From Rhodobacteraceae bacterium M382 (GTDB lineage Bacteria > Pseudomonadota > Alphaproteobacteria > Rhodobacterales > Rhodobacteraceae), in assembly GCA_025141015.1 (NCBI GenBank), contig CP081098.1, forward strand, positions 2,176,501 to 2,240,500: a stretch of DNA of 64,000 nt. Reading direction: 5' to 3'. This document shows positions 54,533 through 63,337 of this stretch, in pieces; the stretch's first letter is position 1; every line of letters begins with the position of its first letter. The notes beneath the pieces were generated by a model, which did not search any database, was not told where the DNA came from, and saw nothing but the letters and a program-made list of their open reading frames with translations. The position numbers were made by a program, and so were the translations under genes.

Positions 54533-55579
54533 TCAGGGAGCAGCGCGCTGCAACATTCCGAACAGATCACGCGGATCGTCCGGATCCGCCAGCATGTCCA
54601 GATCAAAGAAATAGTCGGTGTCTTTGATCCGGTCGCGGATATAGCGCAGGGCGCTAAAGTCCTCGATGGCAAAACCAACACTGTCAAACAGCGTGATCTG
54701 GCGATTGTCACGCCGCCCTGGTTTGGTGCCTGAAATTACTTCCCACATTTCTGTTACGGCAAAATCGGGGGCCATCTGTTGAATTTCGCCCTCGATGCGG
54801 GTCTGGGGTGGGTATTCCACAAAGACGTCCGAACGGCTGAGGATGCCGGGTGCCAGTTCGGTCTTGCCTGGGCAATCGCCGCCGATTGCGTTGATGTGCA
54901 CGCCGCTGCCAACCATATTGTCGGTCAGGATGGTGGCGCATTGTTTGTCCGCTGTGCAGGTGGTCAGAATGTGTGCGCCTTCGATGGCCGATTCCGGTGA
55001 TGTACACCGCACCACCTTTAGACCGGTGCCGTCGAGATTGCGGGCACATTTTTCCGTGGCCGCAGGATCCTGATCATAGAGGCGAACGGATGTCACGCCG
55101 CAGATTGCCTTCATCGCCAGGCTCTGGAATTCGGATTGGGCACCATTGCCGATCATGGCCATGGTGTCTGCCCCTTTGGGAGCCAGGAATTTCGCCACCA
55201 TGGCCGATGTCGCCGCCGTGCGGAGCGCCGTCAGGATGGTCATTTCGGTCAGCAGAATCGGATAGCCAGTGTAAACATCAGCCAAAAGGCCAAAGGCGGT
55301 GACTGTTTGCAGGCCTTCCGAGGTGTTCTTGGGGTGGCCGTTGACATATTTGAAACCATAGGCTTCGCCGTCAGATGTGGGCATCAATTCGATTACCCCG
55401 ACATCGGAATGAGAGGCCACACGCGGTGTCTTGTCAAACAGCTCCCAGCGTTTGAAATCGGCTTCGATATAGGCGGCCAGATCGCATAGAACCTGTTCGA
55501 TACCTACATGATGAACCAGCCGCATCATATTGTCGACACTGACAAAAGGCACCAGTGCCTTGTCGGATGGTTGGTTCAT
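54533..55579 (-). CDS. Ornithine cyclodeaminase
   Basis: Converts ornithine to proline and ammonia in one NAD-dependent step. 348 residues, mu-crystallin family: PTSDGEAYGFKYVNGHP (substrate loop), the Rossmann motif MIGNGAQSEFQS (about 143-154) and INAIGGDCPGKTEL (about 227-240). Long form typical of proteobacterial Ocd. The start has AAGGA upstream and overlaps the ctlX stop (ATGA). Last gene of the arginase-ctlX-ocd operon. Confidence 0.93.
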   Translation of the reverse strand: MNQPSDKALVPFVSVDNMMRLVHHVGIEQVLCDLAAYIEADFKRWELFDKTPRVASHSDVGVIELMPTSDGEAYGFKYVNGHPKNTSEGLQTVTAFGLLADVYTGYPILLTEMTILTALRTAATSAMVAKFLAPKGADTMAMIGNGAQSEFQSLAMKAICGVTSVRLYDQDPAATEKCARNLDGTGLKVVRCTSPESAIEGAHILTTCTADKQCATILTDNMVGSGVHINAIGGDCPGKTELAPGILSRSDVFVEYPPQTRIEGEIQQMAPDFAVTEMWEVISGTKPGRRDNRQITLFDSVGFAIEDFSALRYIRDRIKDTDYFFDLDMLADPDDPRDLFGMLQRAAP

Positions 55580-56505
55580 TGGGAGATCCTTTCTCTTGGG
55601 CTCAGATGGACGCCGGCCAGCATGCAACGCACCGAACCTCCGGCGGTTTCGATTGTCGGGACATGCAGGGGCAGCGGTTGGGCCGACCGTTCAATGATTG
55701 CGATCTGTTCGGGGTGCAGCGCATCCAGCGCGCGGGCTGACAGGGCCAGCAGACGGTGGTGGCCGGTCAATTCGATGGCATTGCCAGCAAAATTCGCGAT
55801 CTGGTCGTGTGTCAGGTCAATGACCGCACGCCCCGATTCCTCCAAACGACCGGCAATCTGGCGTCGGCGGTTGGGATCCGTGATCATGTCCAGGCAAATC
55901 AACGCATAATCGGTCCCAATGCCCATCAGTACATTGGTGTGATAGACGTCGCGCCCCTGGGCATCCCGAGCCTGAAACGCCATCGGTTCGAAATTGAAAT
56001 GGGTGCAAAACCGCTCTAACAGGATCGGGTCGGCCCGGTTGGATTGCACCGTATAGGCAATACGTCCGATATGGTCGAGCACCATGGCTCCGGTCCCTTC
56101 GAGCGCGAGCCCATCCTGTTCAAGCCCGGAATAATCTATCACATCCTGCACGCGGTAGTCGCGCTTGAGCAGTTCGATGACATCCATGCGCCGTTCCAAT
56201 CGGCGGTTGGGGGCAAACATCGGATAGACCGCCACATGCCCTCCGGCATGAGTTGAGAACCAGTTGTTGGGAAACACGCTGTCGGGCGTTTGCGTCCCGG
56301 TGTCATCAAAGGCATGTACCGTGACACCGGCGTCGCGCAGCGTGCCAACAGCCGTGTCAAACTCGGCCAGCGCCGCCTGAGATGTGGCCGTGGCGGAACG
56401 GTTTGACAGGGTTTGGAACGCGTTGTCGTCACGCGTTTCAGGGTTCGAACAGAAATGATGCGGGCGGATCATCACCACCGCACGGGGTGCTTGCAGAATA
56501 TTCAA
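55576..56505 (-). CDS. ctlX: Citrulline hydrolase CtlX-like protein
   Basis: 309 residues of the arginine deiminase/amidinotransferase-like family; PDSVFPNNWFSTH, EGTGAMVLDH and the C-terminal active-site Cys region GGSVRCMLAGVH match CtlX, which hydrolyses citrulline to ornithine. The start is TTG at 56505, overlapping the arginase stop (TTGA) with GGAG 8 bases upstream; the next ATG would remove conserved residues (LQAPRAVVMIRPHHF). Between arginase and ornithine cyclodeaminase, it would feed ornithine from citrulline. Confidence 0.87.
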   Translation of the reverse strand: MNILQAPRAVVMIRPHHFCSNPETRDDNAFQTLSNRSATATSQAALAEFDTAVGTLRDAGVTVHAFDDTGTQTPDSVFPNNWFSTHAGGHVAVYPMFAPNRRLERRMDVIELLKRDYRVQDVIDYSGLEQDGLALEGTGAMVLDHIGRIAYTVQSNRADPILLERFCTHFNFEPMAFQARDAQGRDVYHTNVLMGIGTDYALICLDMITDPNRRRQIAGRLEESGRAVIDLTHDQIANFAGNAIELTGHHRLLALSARALDALHPEQIAIIERSAQPLPLHVPTIETAGGSVRCMLAGVHLSPRERISQ

Positions 56506-57428
56506 CGAAAGCTCCGGGTTGGGCGATCAAAGACATGGCGTCCCAGCGCCGAAGCACAGAGATCCACCATCAGATGTGCGGTGCGTCCGCGTTCATCCAG
56601 AAACGGGTTCAGTTCAACCAGATCAAGCGAGGTCATCAACCCGCTGTCATGCAGGATTTCCATGACCAGATGGGCCTCGCGCACGGTGGCCCCGCCCGGG
56701 ACGGTGGTGCCGACAGCCGGGGCATATTCGGGGTCGATAAAATCCACGTCCAGCGAAACATGCAACATGCCGTTTTCTGCGGCGACCCGCTCCAGAAAGG
56801 CCGTCAGAGGGCGCACAATGCCCTGTTCGTCGATCTCGCGCATGTCGTGGCGTGCGATCCCTGTGCCCTGCAAGGCTTCGCGCTCTGGTGTATCGACCGA
56901 ACGCAGGCCAATCATGCAGACGTTTTCCTGTGGCACGGGGGAGGTCACTTTGGGGAAACCGCCAAAGTCGGGGCGTCCGGTGAAATAGCCAACCGGAGTG
57001 CCATGCAGGTTGCCGGAATCGGTGGTCATAGGTGTGTGATAGTCGGTATGGGCGTCCAGCCACAGCACGAACTGGGGGCGCCCCTGTTTGGCGGCATGAT
57101 TGGCCACACCAACAACCGATCCCAAAGACAGGCTATGATCGCCCCCCAGAAAGATCGGCAACCCGCGGTCCATCGCCTCTTCGGCCACCCGGATCAATCT
57201 GTTGGTCCAACCAATGGTTTCATTGGGGGCAAACAGCGGACCATCGTCGCTGTCGGCGGGATGTGACGCGGGGGTGAAATTTCCCAGGTCCTTGATCTTG
57301 TGCCCCAGCGATTGGATTGCCTGTGCCAGGCCAGCAGTGCGATAGGCATCCGGCCCCATTAGGCAGCCGGGCCGCCGCTTACCGCTGTCCACGGGAGCGC
57401 CGATCAGAATACAGGTTTGCGGAGTCAC
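56502..57428 (-). CDS. rocF: Arginase
   Basis: Hydrolyses arginine to ornithine and urea. 308 residues with the manganese-binding GGDHSLSLG, WLDAHTDYHTP and SLDVDFIDPEYAPAVG motifs. GTG start at 57428 with AAAGG upstream. First gene of the operon, divergent from an Lrp/AsnC regulator. Confidence 0.96.
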   Translation of the reverse strand: MTPQTCILIGAPVDSGKRRPGCLMGPDAYRTAGLAQAIQSLGHKIKDLGNFTPASHPADSDDGPLFAPNETIGWTNRLIRVAEEAMDRGLPIFLGGDHSLSLGSVVGVANHAAKQGRPQFVLWLDAHTDYHTPMTTDSGNLHGTPVGYFTGRPDFGGFPKVTSPVPQENVCMIGLRSVDTPEREALQGTGIARHDMREIDEQGIVRPLTAFLERVAAENGMLHVSLDVDFIDPEYAPAVGTTVPGGATVREAHLVMEILHDSGLMTSLDLVELNPFLDERGRTAHLMVDLCASALGRHVFDRPTRSFR

Positions 57429-57490
57429 GTTTGGTGCCTTTCAAATGTTTCAATGCCAAATGGCCTCCGAAACGTGATGGATTCCAGCCA

Positions 57491-57517
57491 CCAATTTGTG
57501 CAATATGGAACCCAATT
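57491..57517. promoter_or_regulatory. Candidate Lrp/AsnC site between arginase and regulator genes
   Basis: CCAATT occurs at 57491-57496 and 57512-57517, 21 bases (two helical turns) apart, within AT-rich DNA upstream of both divergent genes. Inferred only. Confidence 0.35.
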
Positions 57518-57536
57518 GATCAAAATGGGTGTCGAT

Positions 57537-57962
57537 ATGGACGAAATGGACGGAAGGCTGATCGCCGCGCTCAGACATGACGCGCGCGCATCCTTGTCTG
57601 ATCTGGCCTTGCAGCTGGGATTGTCGCGCACAACAGTGCGCAGCCGGATCGAACGGTTACAGCAACGCGAGGAAATTGTTGGCTTTACAGTTGTGTTGAA
57701 GGCCGATGTGATGCGAGACCCGGTCAGGGGATTGATGATGATCGGGATCGAAGGGCGCGGCGCCAACCGGATCACCCGGCAATTGCAAAGCTTGCCCGAG
57801 GTGCGCGCGATTCATTCCACCAACGGGCGTTGGGATCTGATCGTTGAACTGGGCACCGGCACACTAGAGGATCTGGACAAGGCCCTGGCACGTATTCGTG
57901 GGTTGGATGGTGTTCAAACCAGCGAAACCAACCTGCTCCTCTCGACCAAGAAACAGTCGTGA
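57537..57962 (+). CDS. Lrp/AsnC family transcriptional regulator
   Basis: About 141 residues: an N-terminal helix-turn-helix (MDGRLIAALRHDARASLSDL ... LSRTTVRSRIERL) and a C-terminal RAM effector domain (LPEVRAIHSTNGRWDLIVEL). Start at 57537 (MDEMDG) or 57525. Divergent from the arginase operon, so probably its arginine- or ornithine-responsive regulator. Confidence 0.9.
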   Translation: MDEMDGRLIAALRHDARASLSDLALQLGLSRTTVRSRIERLQQREEIVGFTVVLKADVMRDPVRGLMMIGIEGRGANRITRQLQSLPEVRAIHSTNGRWDLIVELGTGTLEDLDKALARIRGLDGVQTSETNLLLSTKKQS

Positions 57963-57973
57963 AGCCGGTCGGG

Positions 57974-57993
57974 CAGGGGCCTGGCCCCTGTTT
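57974..57993. terminator. Hairpin between convergent regulator and dsbB genes
   Basis: CAGGGGC-CTG-GCCCCTG (57974-57990) followed by TTT only; a weak, possibly two-way terminator. Confidence 0.45.
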
Positions 57994-58002
57994 GCGGATC
58001 GG

Positions 58003-58473
58003 TCAACCACGCCCTTTGCGGGCATGATTGGCGGCCGCGATCCACACTGCGGCCAACCCGAACGAGGCAATTGCATTCCAGCTGGCCATCGACAGGGTGA
58101 ACATCTCCCATGGCACCTCGTCACAGCGCGCAAGCGGGGCCGTCATGATCTGCTCCATCAGCTGTTGCGGCGTCAGATCGGTGACCGGTCCAGATGTGCA
58201 GGTCGTCGGCCCTTCCCAGAATCCGCGTTCAACGCCGGTATGATAGACGCCGATCCCGGCGGTTGTCAGCGCCGCCAACGCACCCAGCCAGGGCAACAGC
58301 GCCCCACCAAACAACAGTGCCAAGCCCCCGATACCAACAGCGGCGGCATGGGGGTAGCGTTGCCAATAGCACATTTTGCACGGTGCCATGTCCCCAAGAT
58401 ACTGAAACCCAAGCGCACCCAGCAGCAGTCCAGCAGAGCCCAGCGCAGCGATGACAATCAAGATACGTTGCAT
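58003..58473 (-). CDS. dsbB: Disulfide bond formation protein DsbB family
   Basis: Inner-membrane quinone-linked oxidase that keeps DsbA oxidised. 156 residues, four membrane helices, with the first redox pair C32-C35 (APCKMCYWQR) and a second periplasmic pair (TTCTSG and LARCDE). Starts two bases after the DedA-like stop. Confidence 0.91.
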   Translation of the reverse strand: MQRILIVIAALGSAGLLLGALGFQYLGDMAPCKMCYWQRYPHAAAVGIGGLALLFGGALLPWLGALAALTTAGIGVYHTGVERGFWEGPTTCTSGPVTDLTPQQLMEQIMTAPLARCDEVPWEMFTLSMASWNAIASFGLAAVWIAAANHARKGRG

Positions 58474-58475
58474 GA

Positions 58476-59054
58476 TTAGAGAAACCTCAGAACAAAGAAG
58501 CCACCAAACAGAAGAACGACAAAGACAGTGAACATCAGCCCCAGCCGTCTTTCGATGAAATCACGTATCGGGGCGCCGAACTTCCACAACAAACCGGCGA
58601 CGACAAAGAAACGCAAGGCCCGCGCTAGAATCGAAGTGGCTATGAAGGTTCCAATCGGCATGCCTGTCCAGCCCGACATGATAGTGATGACCTTGTAAGG
58701 GAAGGGGGTTACCCCGGCACCCAACACCGCCCAGAATCCAAAGTCGTTGAACCGGGTGTTGAATTCGGCCACAGCGTCGCCCTTGCCCAGGGATTCCAAG
58801 ATCGGTTGTCCGATGCTGTCATAAAAGAACGCGCCAATGGCATATCCCAGCATCCCGCCCGCAACCGAAGCAACCAGCGCCACCAACGCAATCAGCCAGG
58901 CCCGCGATGGACGCGCCAGAATCATCGGGATCATCAGCACATCCGGAGGAATAGGGAAAACCGAGCTTTCGACAAATGCCACAAGGGCCAGCCACCAGAT
59001 GGCTTTGGGGTGTTCGGCCAGGGCCATTGTCCAGGAATATAGCCGTTGCAGCAT
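58476..59054 (-). CDS. DedA/YqaA family membrane protein
   Basis: 192 residues from the ATG at 59054: several membrane segments, with VESSVFPIPPDVLMIP and GAGVTPFPYKVITIMSG, the conserved helical-hairpin motifs of the DedA/VTT fold. Members take part in membrane lipid transport. Cotranscribed with dsbB. Confidence 0.87.
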   Translation of the reverse strand: MLQRLYSWTMALAEHPKAIWWLALVAFVESSVFPIPPDVLMIPMILARPSRAWLIALVALVASVAGGMLGYAIGAFFYDSIGQPILESLGKGDAVAEFNTRFNDFGFWAVLGAGVTPFPYKVITIMSGWTGMPIGTFIATSILARALRFFVVAGLLWKFGAPIRDFIERRLGLMFTVFVVLLFGGFFVLRFL

Positions 59055-59202
59055 AAAGCCCTCCGCGCGTGCCTGCCCAGCTGATTGACCATGGCACCGG
59101 GGCAAGGTCAACCGGGATCACAAATTTCCTGCCCAATGAGTGCGTTTTCTGTGTTTTTGCCTCTGGACCTCGGCTTGCTCCTTGGGTAGATCTCTGTTCG
59201 AG

Positions 59203-59288
59203 GCCCAAGTGGCGGAATGGTAGACGCAGGGGATTCAAAATCCCCCGCTGGTGACAGCGTGCCGGTTCGAGTCCGGCCTTGGGTACCA
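59203..59288 (+). tRNA. tRNA-Leu (CAA)
   Basis: Acceptor GCCCAAG / CTTGGGT, anticodon stem GGGAT... with loop TTCAAAA giving anticodon CAA, a long variable arm (class II), T-arm GGTTCGAGTCC, encoded CCA at the 3' end. Confidence 0.95.
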
Positions 59289-59297
59289 TTGATTTAT

Positions 59298-59346
59298 AAG
59301 GGAAAAGCGGCTTTTGGTCGCTTGATCAGAAAGTAGCTTTTCCCTT
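59298..59346. other. Perfect inverted repeat after tRNA-Leu
   Basis: Eleven-base arms AAGGGAAAAGC (59298-59308) and GCTTTTCCCTT (59336-59346) 27 bases apart, starting 10 bases after the tRNA. It may be a terminator-like or processing structure. The remaining bases up to 59501 show no gene. Confidence 0.5.
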
Positions 59347-59501
59347 GCCTCACACATATCAAGCAGCAGGCGATAATTTGGCGTTGGACTGGTCCAGTTT
59401 TGCTGTGCCAGGGATCCATGCTGGCTGGTGATTGACCATTTTGTGACGAAACCCGGCCAGACAGGCTTTCCTTGATACCTGCTGTGCGGGTGACAATGCT
59501 A

Positions 59502-61037
59502 TTATGCGATGGAAGGCGAAATTTCTGTTTGGCGGCGGGCGACAAAGGCGTCCAACTCTTCGTGTCGGGCGATGTCCAGAGATGGGTGTTCATAGTCGCG
59601 CAGCAGAGCCTCGGCTTTTTCTGCGGCGCGTGTCTGCGTGTCCTTGCTGCCCCGGGCCTGCCATTGTTCGTAGGCCTCATAATCCAGGATCTCGGGAGCA
59701 AAAAATGCGTCCTGGAAGTGTTTGAGCGTGAATTCATCACCCAGATAATGCCCACCTGGACCGACGCGCCGCACCGCCTCCAACGCTTCTTGCAGGCGAT
59801 CAAACCGCACACCGGCGGCGTATTTCGCCATCAACAGGTTCTGTTCCGCATCCACGATCAATTTGCTCAGACAGTGCACCATGCCCGCTTCGTCCCATCC
59901 TCCTGCATGGAGCAGGAAGTTTGCGTTTGAAGTGACTGCCGCCATGTAGGAGGTCGCGGATTCATATCCCGATTGCGCATCAAAACTCTTTGATGACGCT
60001 TGGGACGCGGTCGTGCGCCAGGGGATTTGATATCTGCGGGCCAGTTGGCCCACCAGCGCATTCATCTGGCTGACTTCGGGCATCCCCGACATCGGCGCGC
60101 CGGTTTTCATCGACACTGACACCGAATACTGCCCGTAAATCGTTTTGGTTCCGGGTTTGACCAATTGGGCATAGGCAATACCGGCGATGGCTTCGGCATT
60201 CAGCTGGGCGACGGTGGCCACCACATCGGCGGGTGTATTGGCTGCTCCCAGCACAAACGGAGAGATCAGCACAACCTGATTGGCAGCGGCAAACACCCGC
60301 AACCCCTCCAGCATGGTCGAATCCCAGACCAGCGGCGAATTGCCCGAGATCTGCCCCATGATGACGGCGTTCTGTTCGAGAAAGTCGGCTCCATGGGCAA
60401 TTCGGGCCATGGCGATGGAATCCTCGGCCCGCTCCTGGCCGGTGGTCAGGCCGAAATAAGCCAGATCCGTTTCCACCAGATTGGTGTGATTGATGTGTAG
60501 ATGCCGCCAGGGGACCGGAATTTCGGTGGGTTCACAGGCAAATCCGGTGGCCATGTGAAACCCGGGGCTCATCTGGATCAGCTTGTTGATACGACGCAGG
60601 TCATCGAGGGTGGAAAATCGCCGGGTGCCATCCAGATCCCGAATGTTCGGTGCGCCCTGCATCGGGCAGAAAGATACCGTATCCACACCGATTTCAAATC
60701 GGGTGTCAGCGCCGCGTCCGGTCATTTCAAACCGATCTGGTGCCTGTGCCAACAGGCCCGTGACCAGATCGGGGTCCAGATGCACACGCTGTCCGCGCAC
60801 ATCGGCACCCGCCTTCTTCCACTGGTTCAGGGCCACCGGGTCGCGGAAATCAATGCCGATTTCCTTGAGGATCCACAATGAGGCCAGATGGATGTGTTCC
60901 AGTTCATCCCGGCTGACCAGTTCCACCGGTTTGACCCCATAGCGAATGGTACCCAAACGCGGCGTCACCTCGGCCGCACGGGCCGCCTGCCGGGCACGGC
61001 GTCCCTGGCGGATGGGGTGGGGCGGTGTCTGGTTCAT
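59502..61037 (-). CDS. MttB-family methyltransferase, pyrrolysine-free (second paralogue)
   Basis: 511 residues, trimethylamine methyltransferase superfamily without an in-frame TAG. An Arg-rich N-terminus (about 8-25) is followed by ELEHIHLASLWILKEIGIDF, FCPMQGAPNIRDLDG, HINHTNLVETDLAYFG and GPGGHYLGDEFTLKHFQ. It is clearly different in sequence from the copy at 41.8 kb. It is last in a minus-strand cluster with a DapA-like lyase and an OrdL-like oxidoreductase, so it probably demethylates an N-methylated compound that those enzymes process further. No corrinoid protein gene is adjacent. Confidence 0.87.
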   Translation of the reverse strand: MNQTPPHPIRQGRRARQAARAAEVTPRLGTIRYGVKPVELVSRDELEHIHLASLWILKEIGIDFRDPVALNQWKKAGADVRGQRVHLDPDLVTGLLAQAPDRFEMTGRGADTRFEIGVDTVSFCPMQGAPNIRDLDGTRRFSTLDDLRRINKLIQMSPGFHMATGFACEPTEIPVPWRHLHINHTNLVETDLAYFGLTTGQERAEDSIAMARIAHGADFLEQNAVIMGQISGNSPLVWDSTMLEGLRVFAAANQVVLISPFVLGAANTPADVVATVAQLNAEAIAGIAYAQLVKPGTKTIYGQYSVSVSMKTGAPMSGMPEVSQMNALVGQLARRYQIPWRTTASQASSKSFDAQSGYESATSYMAAVTSNANFLLHAGGWDEAGMVHCLSKLIVDAEQNLLMAKYAAGVRFDRLQEALEAVRRVGPGGHYLGDEFTLKHFQDAFFAPEILDYEAYEQWQARGSKDTQTRAAEKAEALLRDYEHPSLDIARHEELDAFVARRQTEISPSIA

Positions 61038-61063
61038 GTCATGGATCCCCCGATACCCACATC

Positions 61064-61936
61064 TCAGGTCTCCAACGGGGCAAGGGTTTGGATCATGGCC
61101 GCCTGGGCGGCGGCGTCAATCTGGCGCAGCGGGCGGCGAACATTGCCCAGACCATAGCCGCGATGATGTGCGGCCACGACGACGCATTGCATGTAATCAT
61201 GGGTCCAGATGTGCAGCAGCGAAGGCAGCATCTTTTGCCACAGAGCCAAAGCCTGGACATGTTCACCGGCGGCCACGTGGTTATACAGCGCAACCGTTTC
61301 ATGCGGCATATAGTTGGCACCGCCCCAGATTGCGCCAGTGGCCCCGGCCATAAGAGCGTAAACAGCGGTGGTGTCACAGCCATTCAGCACCTTGGCCCCG
61401 GTTTGCAGGTATTGTTGATGGGTGGTCAGATCGCCCGCGCTGTCTTTGATATAGTTGAAATTGGTCAGCGCGCTGAGGCGGGCAAACAATTCCGGCGAAA
61501 CCGCCAATCCTGTGGCCTGCGGAATGTTGTAGCCAACAATATCGATGTCGATTGCCGCGTCGATTTCGCGATAAAATTCAAGAATGCCATCGTCATCAAC
61601 CGGCCCCTCCAGATAGGGGGGCAGGATCATGAGCGCATCTGCCCCTGTGGCTTGGGCATGGGTGGATCTGCGGATCACCTCGTCCATGTTCAACGCCGAT
61701 GTCTGACAGATCGCATTACAGCGACCATTGATCCGTTTGATCCCGGTTTCGAACAGCTGGTTGCATTCGGATTCGGTCAAATAGGGGTGTTGACCGGTGC
61801 CCGACCCCAGAACCAGCCCGTGAACGCCCGCGTCGATATAGGCGTCGATCAGACGCTCCCATTCGTCATAGTCAATTGCGCCGTCCTCCCCAAAGGGGGT
61901 CTGCATTGCCAGGTTGATCCCTGCAAGATTGGCCAT
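61064..61936 (-). CDS. DapA/NAL family lyase or hydrolyase
   Basis: 290-residue class I aldolase TIM barrel: Schiff-base lysine K164 (NYIKDSAGD) and catalytic Y136 (GYNIPQATG). The usual GTTGE loop is changed to GSGTGQ (about 44-49), so it is probably not a true dihydrodipicolinate synthase. The superfamily also includes hydroxyproline-pathway deaminases and sugar-acid lyases. GGAGG precedes the start. 26 bases before the MttB-like gene. Confidence 0.87.
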   Translation of the reverse strand: MANLAGINLAMQTPFGEDGAIDYDEWERLIDAYIDAGVHGLVLGSGTGQHPYLTESECNQLFETGIKRINGRCNAICQTSALNMDEVIRRSTHAQATGADALMILPPYLEGPVDDDGILEFYREIDAAIDIDIVGYNIPQATGLAVSPELFARLSALTNFNYIKDSAGDLTTHQQYLQTGAKVLNGCDTTAVYALMAGATGAIWGGANYMPHETVALYNHVAAGEHVQALALWQKMLPSLLHIWTHDYMQCVVVAAHHRGYGLGNVRRPLRQIDAAAQAAMIQTLAPLET

Positions 61937-61948
61937 CTGTGCCTCCGT

Positions 61949-63268
61949 TCATGTTTCCTTTCCGGCCCGTAGGAACCGGTATTTTGTCGTTGCCCTGACG
62001 CCGATTTCGGTCAGCCAGGCGGGCAGACCCCGATTTGGCTTGGGGCGGTTGTTCAGAATATCAATGCTGCGGCTGGATTTGCCCAATGCCAATTCCGCCA
62101 GCGCCTTGCCAAAACCGACGCCGCGCGCCACGCCGGTGCCGTTGCAGAATGCCGCGCCAAAAACGCGTGTCCCGAGTTTGCCAAACACCATGCCGCCATT
62201 ATGCGCCATGGTCAGCAACCCGCCCCAGCTGTGTTCATATCCGATATGGGACAGGTCCGGATACCGCCGGTCAAAGGCGATCTGGTGATGCCTGTGGGCG
62301 CGATCGACGTCTGCCTGATGCGATTGAAACCCGCGGGCATAGGAATAGACATTTCGCAAAAACAAACGGTTGTCCTGTGTCAGGCGCAGCGTGGTGCCAA
62401 AGCTTTCGGCGGGGATGACGCCAAATGGGCCCCGGGCACCAACCGTTTCCAGTTCGGTTTTGGTCAAGGCCCGCGTCATTGATCCATAGGTATAGACCGG
62501 GATTGCGGTCTGTTCGAAATAACCGCTGGTGGTCAGATAGGCGGCATTGCACAGGCACAGGGTGCGGGCCCGTATCACCCCATCCGGGGTTTCGCACAGA
62601 TGGTGCTGTGCCTCGGTCGAGATCCCTGTAACCGGCGTCTTTTCATACACGGTCACGTTCTCCGGCAGCGCCGTAACCAGATTCACCAGATATTTGGCGG
62701 GCTGCAGCAAAACGGTTCCCGGTGTGTGAAGGGCCGATACATAGTGTTTTGACCCGGTTATGGATTGAATTTCGTCCTTGTCGACCCAGCTGAAATCCTT
62801 GCCGATCTGGGGCAGGGCGTGGGCCATGTCGTGCAGACATTGTACACCGCGATCTGTTGCAGCAGCGTGGTATTTTCCCGAAGCATCCCAATCACACGCG
62901 ACACCCAGATCGCTGACGGCGCTGTGCATGTATCTGATGCCTTCGACATTGACGTGAAATTCTTCGGCGTTGCCTGTCTTGTCTTCGGCAAAATGTTTGT
63001 TGCGCGGGTTATGGGCGAGATCAATGGCAAACCCGGCGCAACGGCCGGCTGCATTGTTGCCGATGCGGCCCGCATCCACCAATATGATCCGCGCATTCGG
63101 AGCGAGATCAGCCAATCGACGCGCACAGTGCAATCCCATCCAACCGCCGCCCACAACCAGATAGTCACAGGTTATGTCAACACTCAGCCGACGGGCCGGT
63201 GTCCGGTTCCCAAGTGCCGCGTACCACCCGGAAGATGAGGGCTCCATATGAACATTCTTTAGCTTCAT
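61949..63268 (-). CDS. FAD-dependent amine oxidoreductase (OrdL/DadA type)
   Basis: 439 residues with the FAD-binding GGGWMG (residues 40-45) and an acidic residue ending the second strand (ILVDAG), AAGRCAGF, and a C-terminal GGLLTMAHNGG / FGAAFCNGTGVARG region. Resembles gamma-glutamylputrescine and D-amino-acid/sarcosine oxidases, which oxidise C-N bonds. First gene of the cluster; 12 bases before the lyase gene. Start 63268 or 63247. Confidence 0.87.
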   Translation of the reverse strand: MKLKNVHMEPSSSGWYAALGNRTPARRLSVDITCDYLVVGGGWMGLHCARRLADLAPNARIILVDAGRIGNNAAGRCAGFAIDLAHNPRNKHFAEDKTGNAEEFHVNVEGIRYMHSAVSDLGVACDWDASGKYHAAATDRGVQCLHDMAHALPQIGKDFSWVDKDEIQSITGSKHYVSALHTPGTVLLQPAKYLVNLVTALPENVTVYEKTPVTGISTEAQHHLCETPDGVIRARTLCLCNAAYLTTSGYFEQTAIPVYTYGSMTRALTKTELETVGARGPFGVIPAESFGTTLRLTQDNRLFLRNVYSYARGFQSHQADVDRAHRHHQIAFDRRYPDLSHIGYEHSWGGLLTMAHNGGMVFGKLGTRVFGAAFCNGTGVARGVGFGKALAELALGKSSRSIDILNNRPKPNRGLPAWLTEIGVRATTKYRFLRAGKET

Positions 63269-63273
63269 ACGGT

Positions 63274-63329
63274 GATATTAGGGAGAGACGTGATTTTCAG
63301 TAGATAGTCTTTGTTCATCTGGATATTAG
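63274..63329. promoter_or_regulatory. Repeated octamer in the LysR-oxidoreductase intergenic region
   Basis: GATATTAG occurs at 63274-63281 and 63322-63329, one beside each divergent start. It may be a LysR contact, though not the usual T-N11-A palindrome. Confidence 0.35.
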
Positions 63330-63337
63330 TTGAATTT

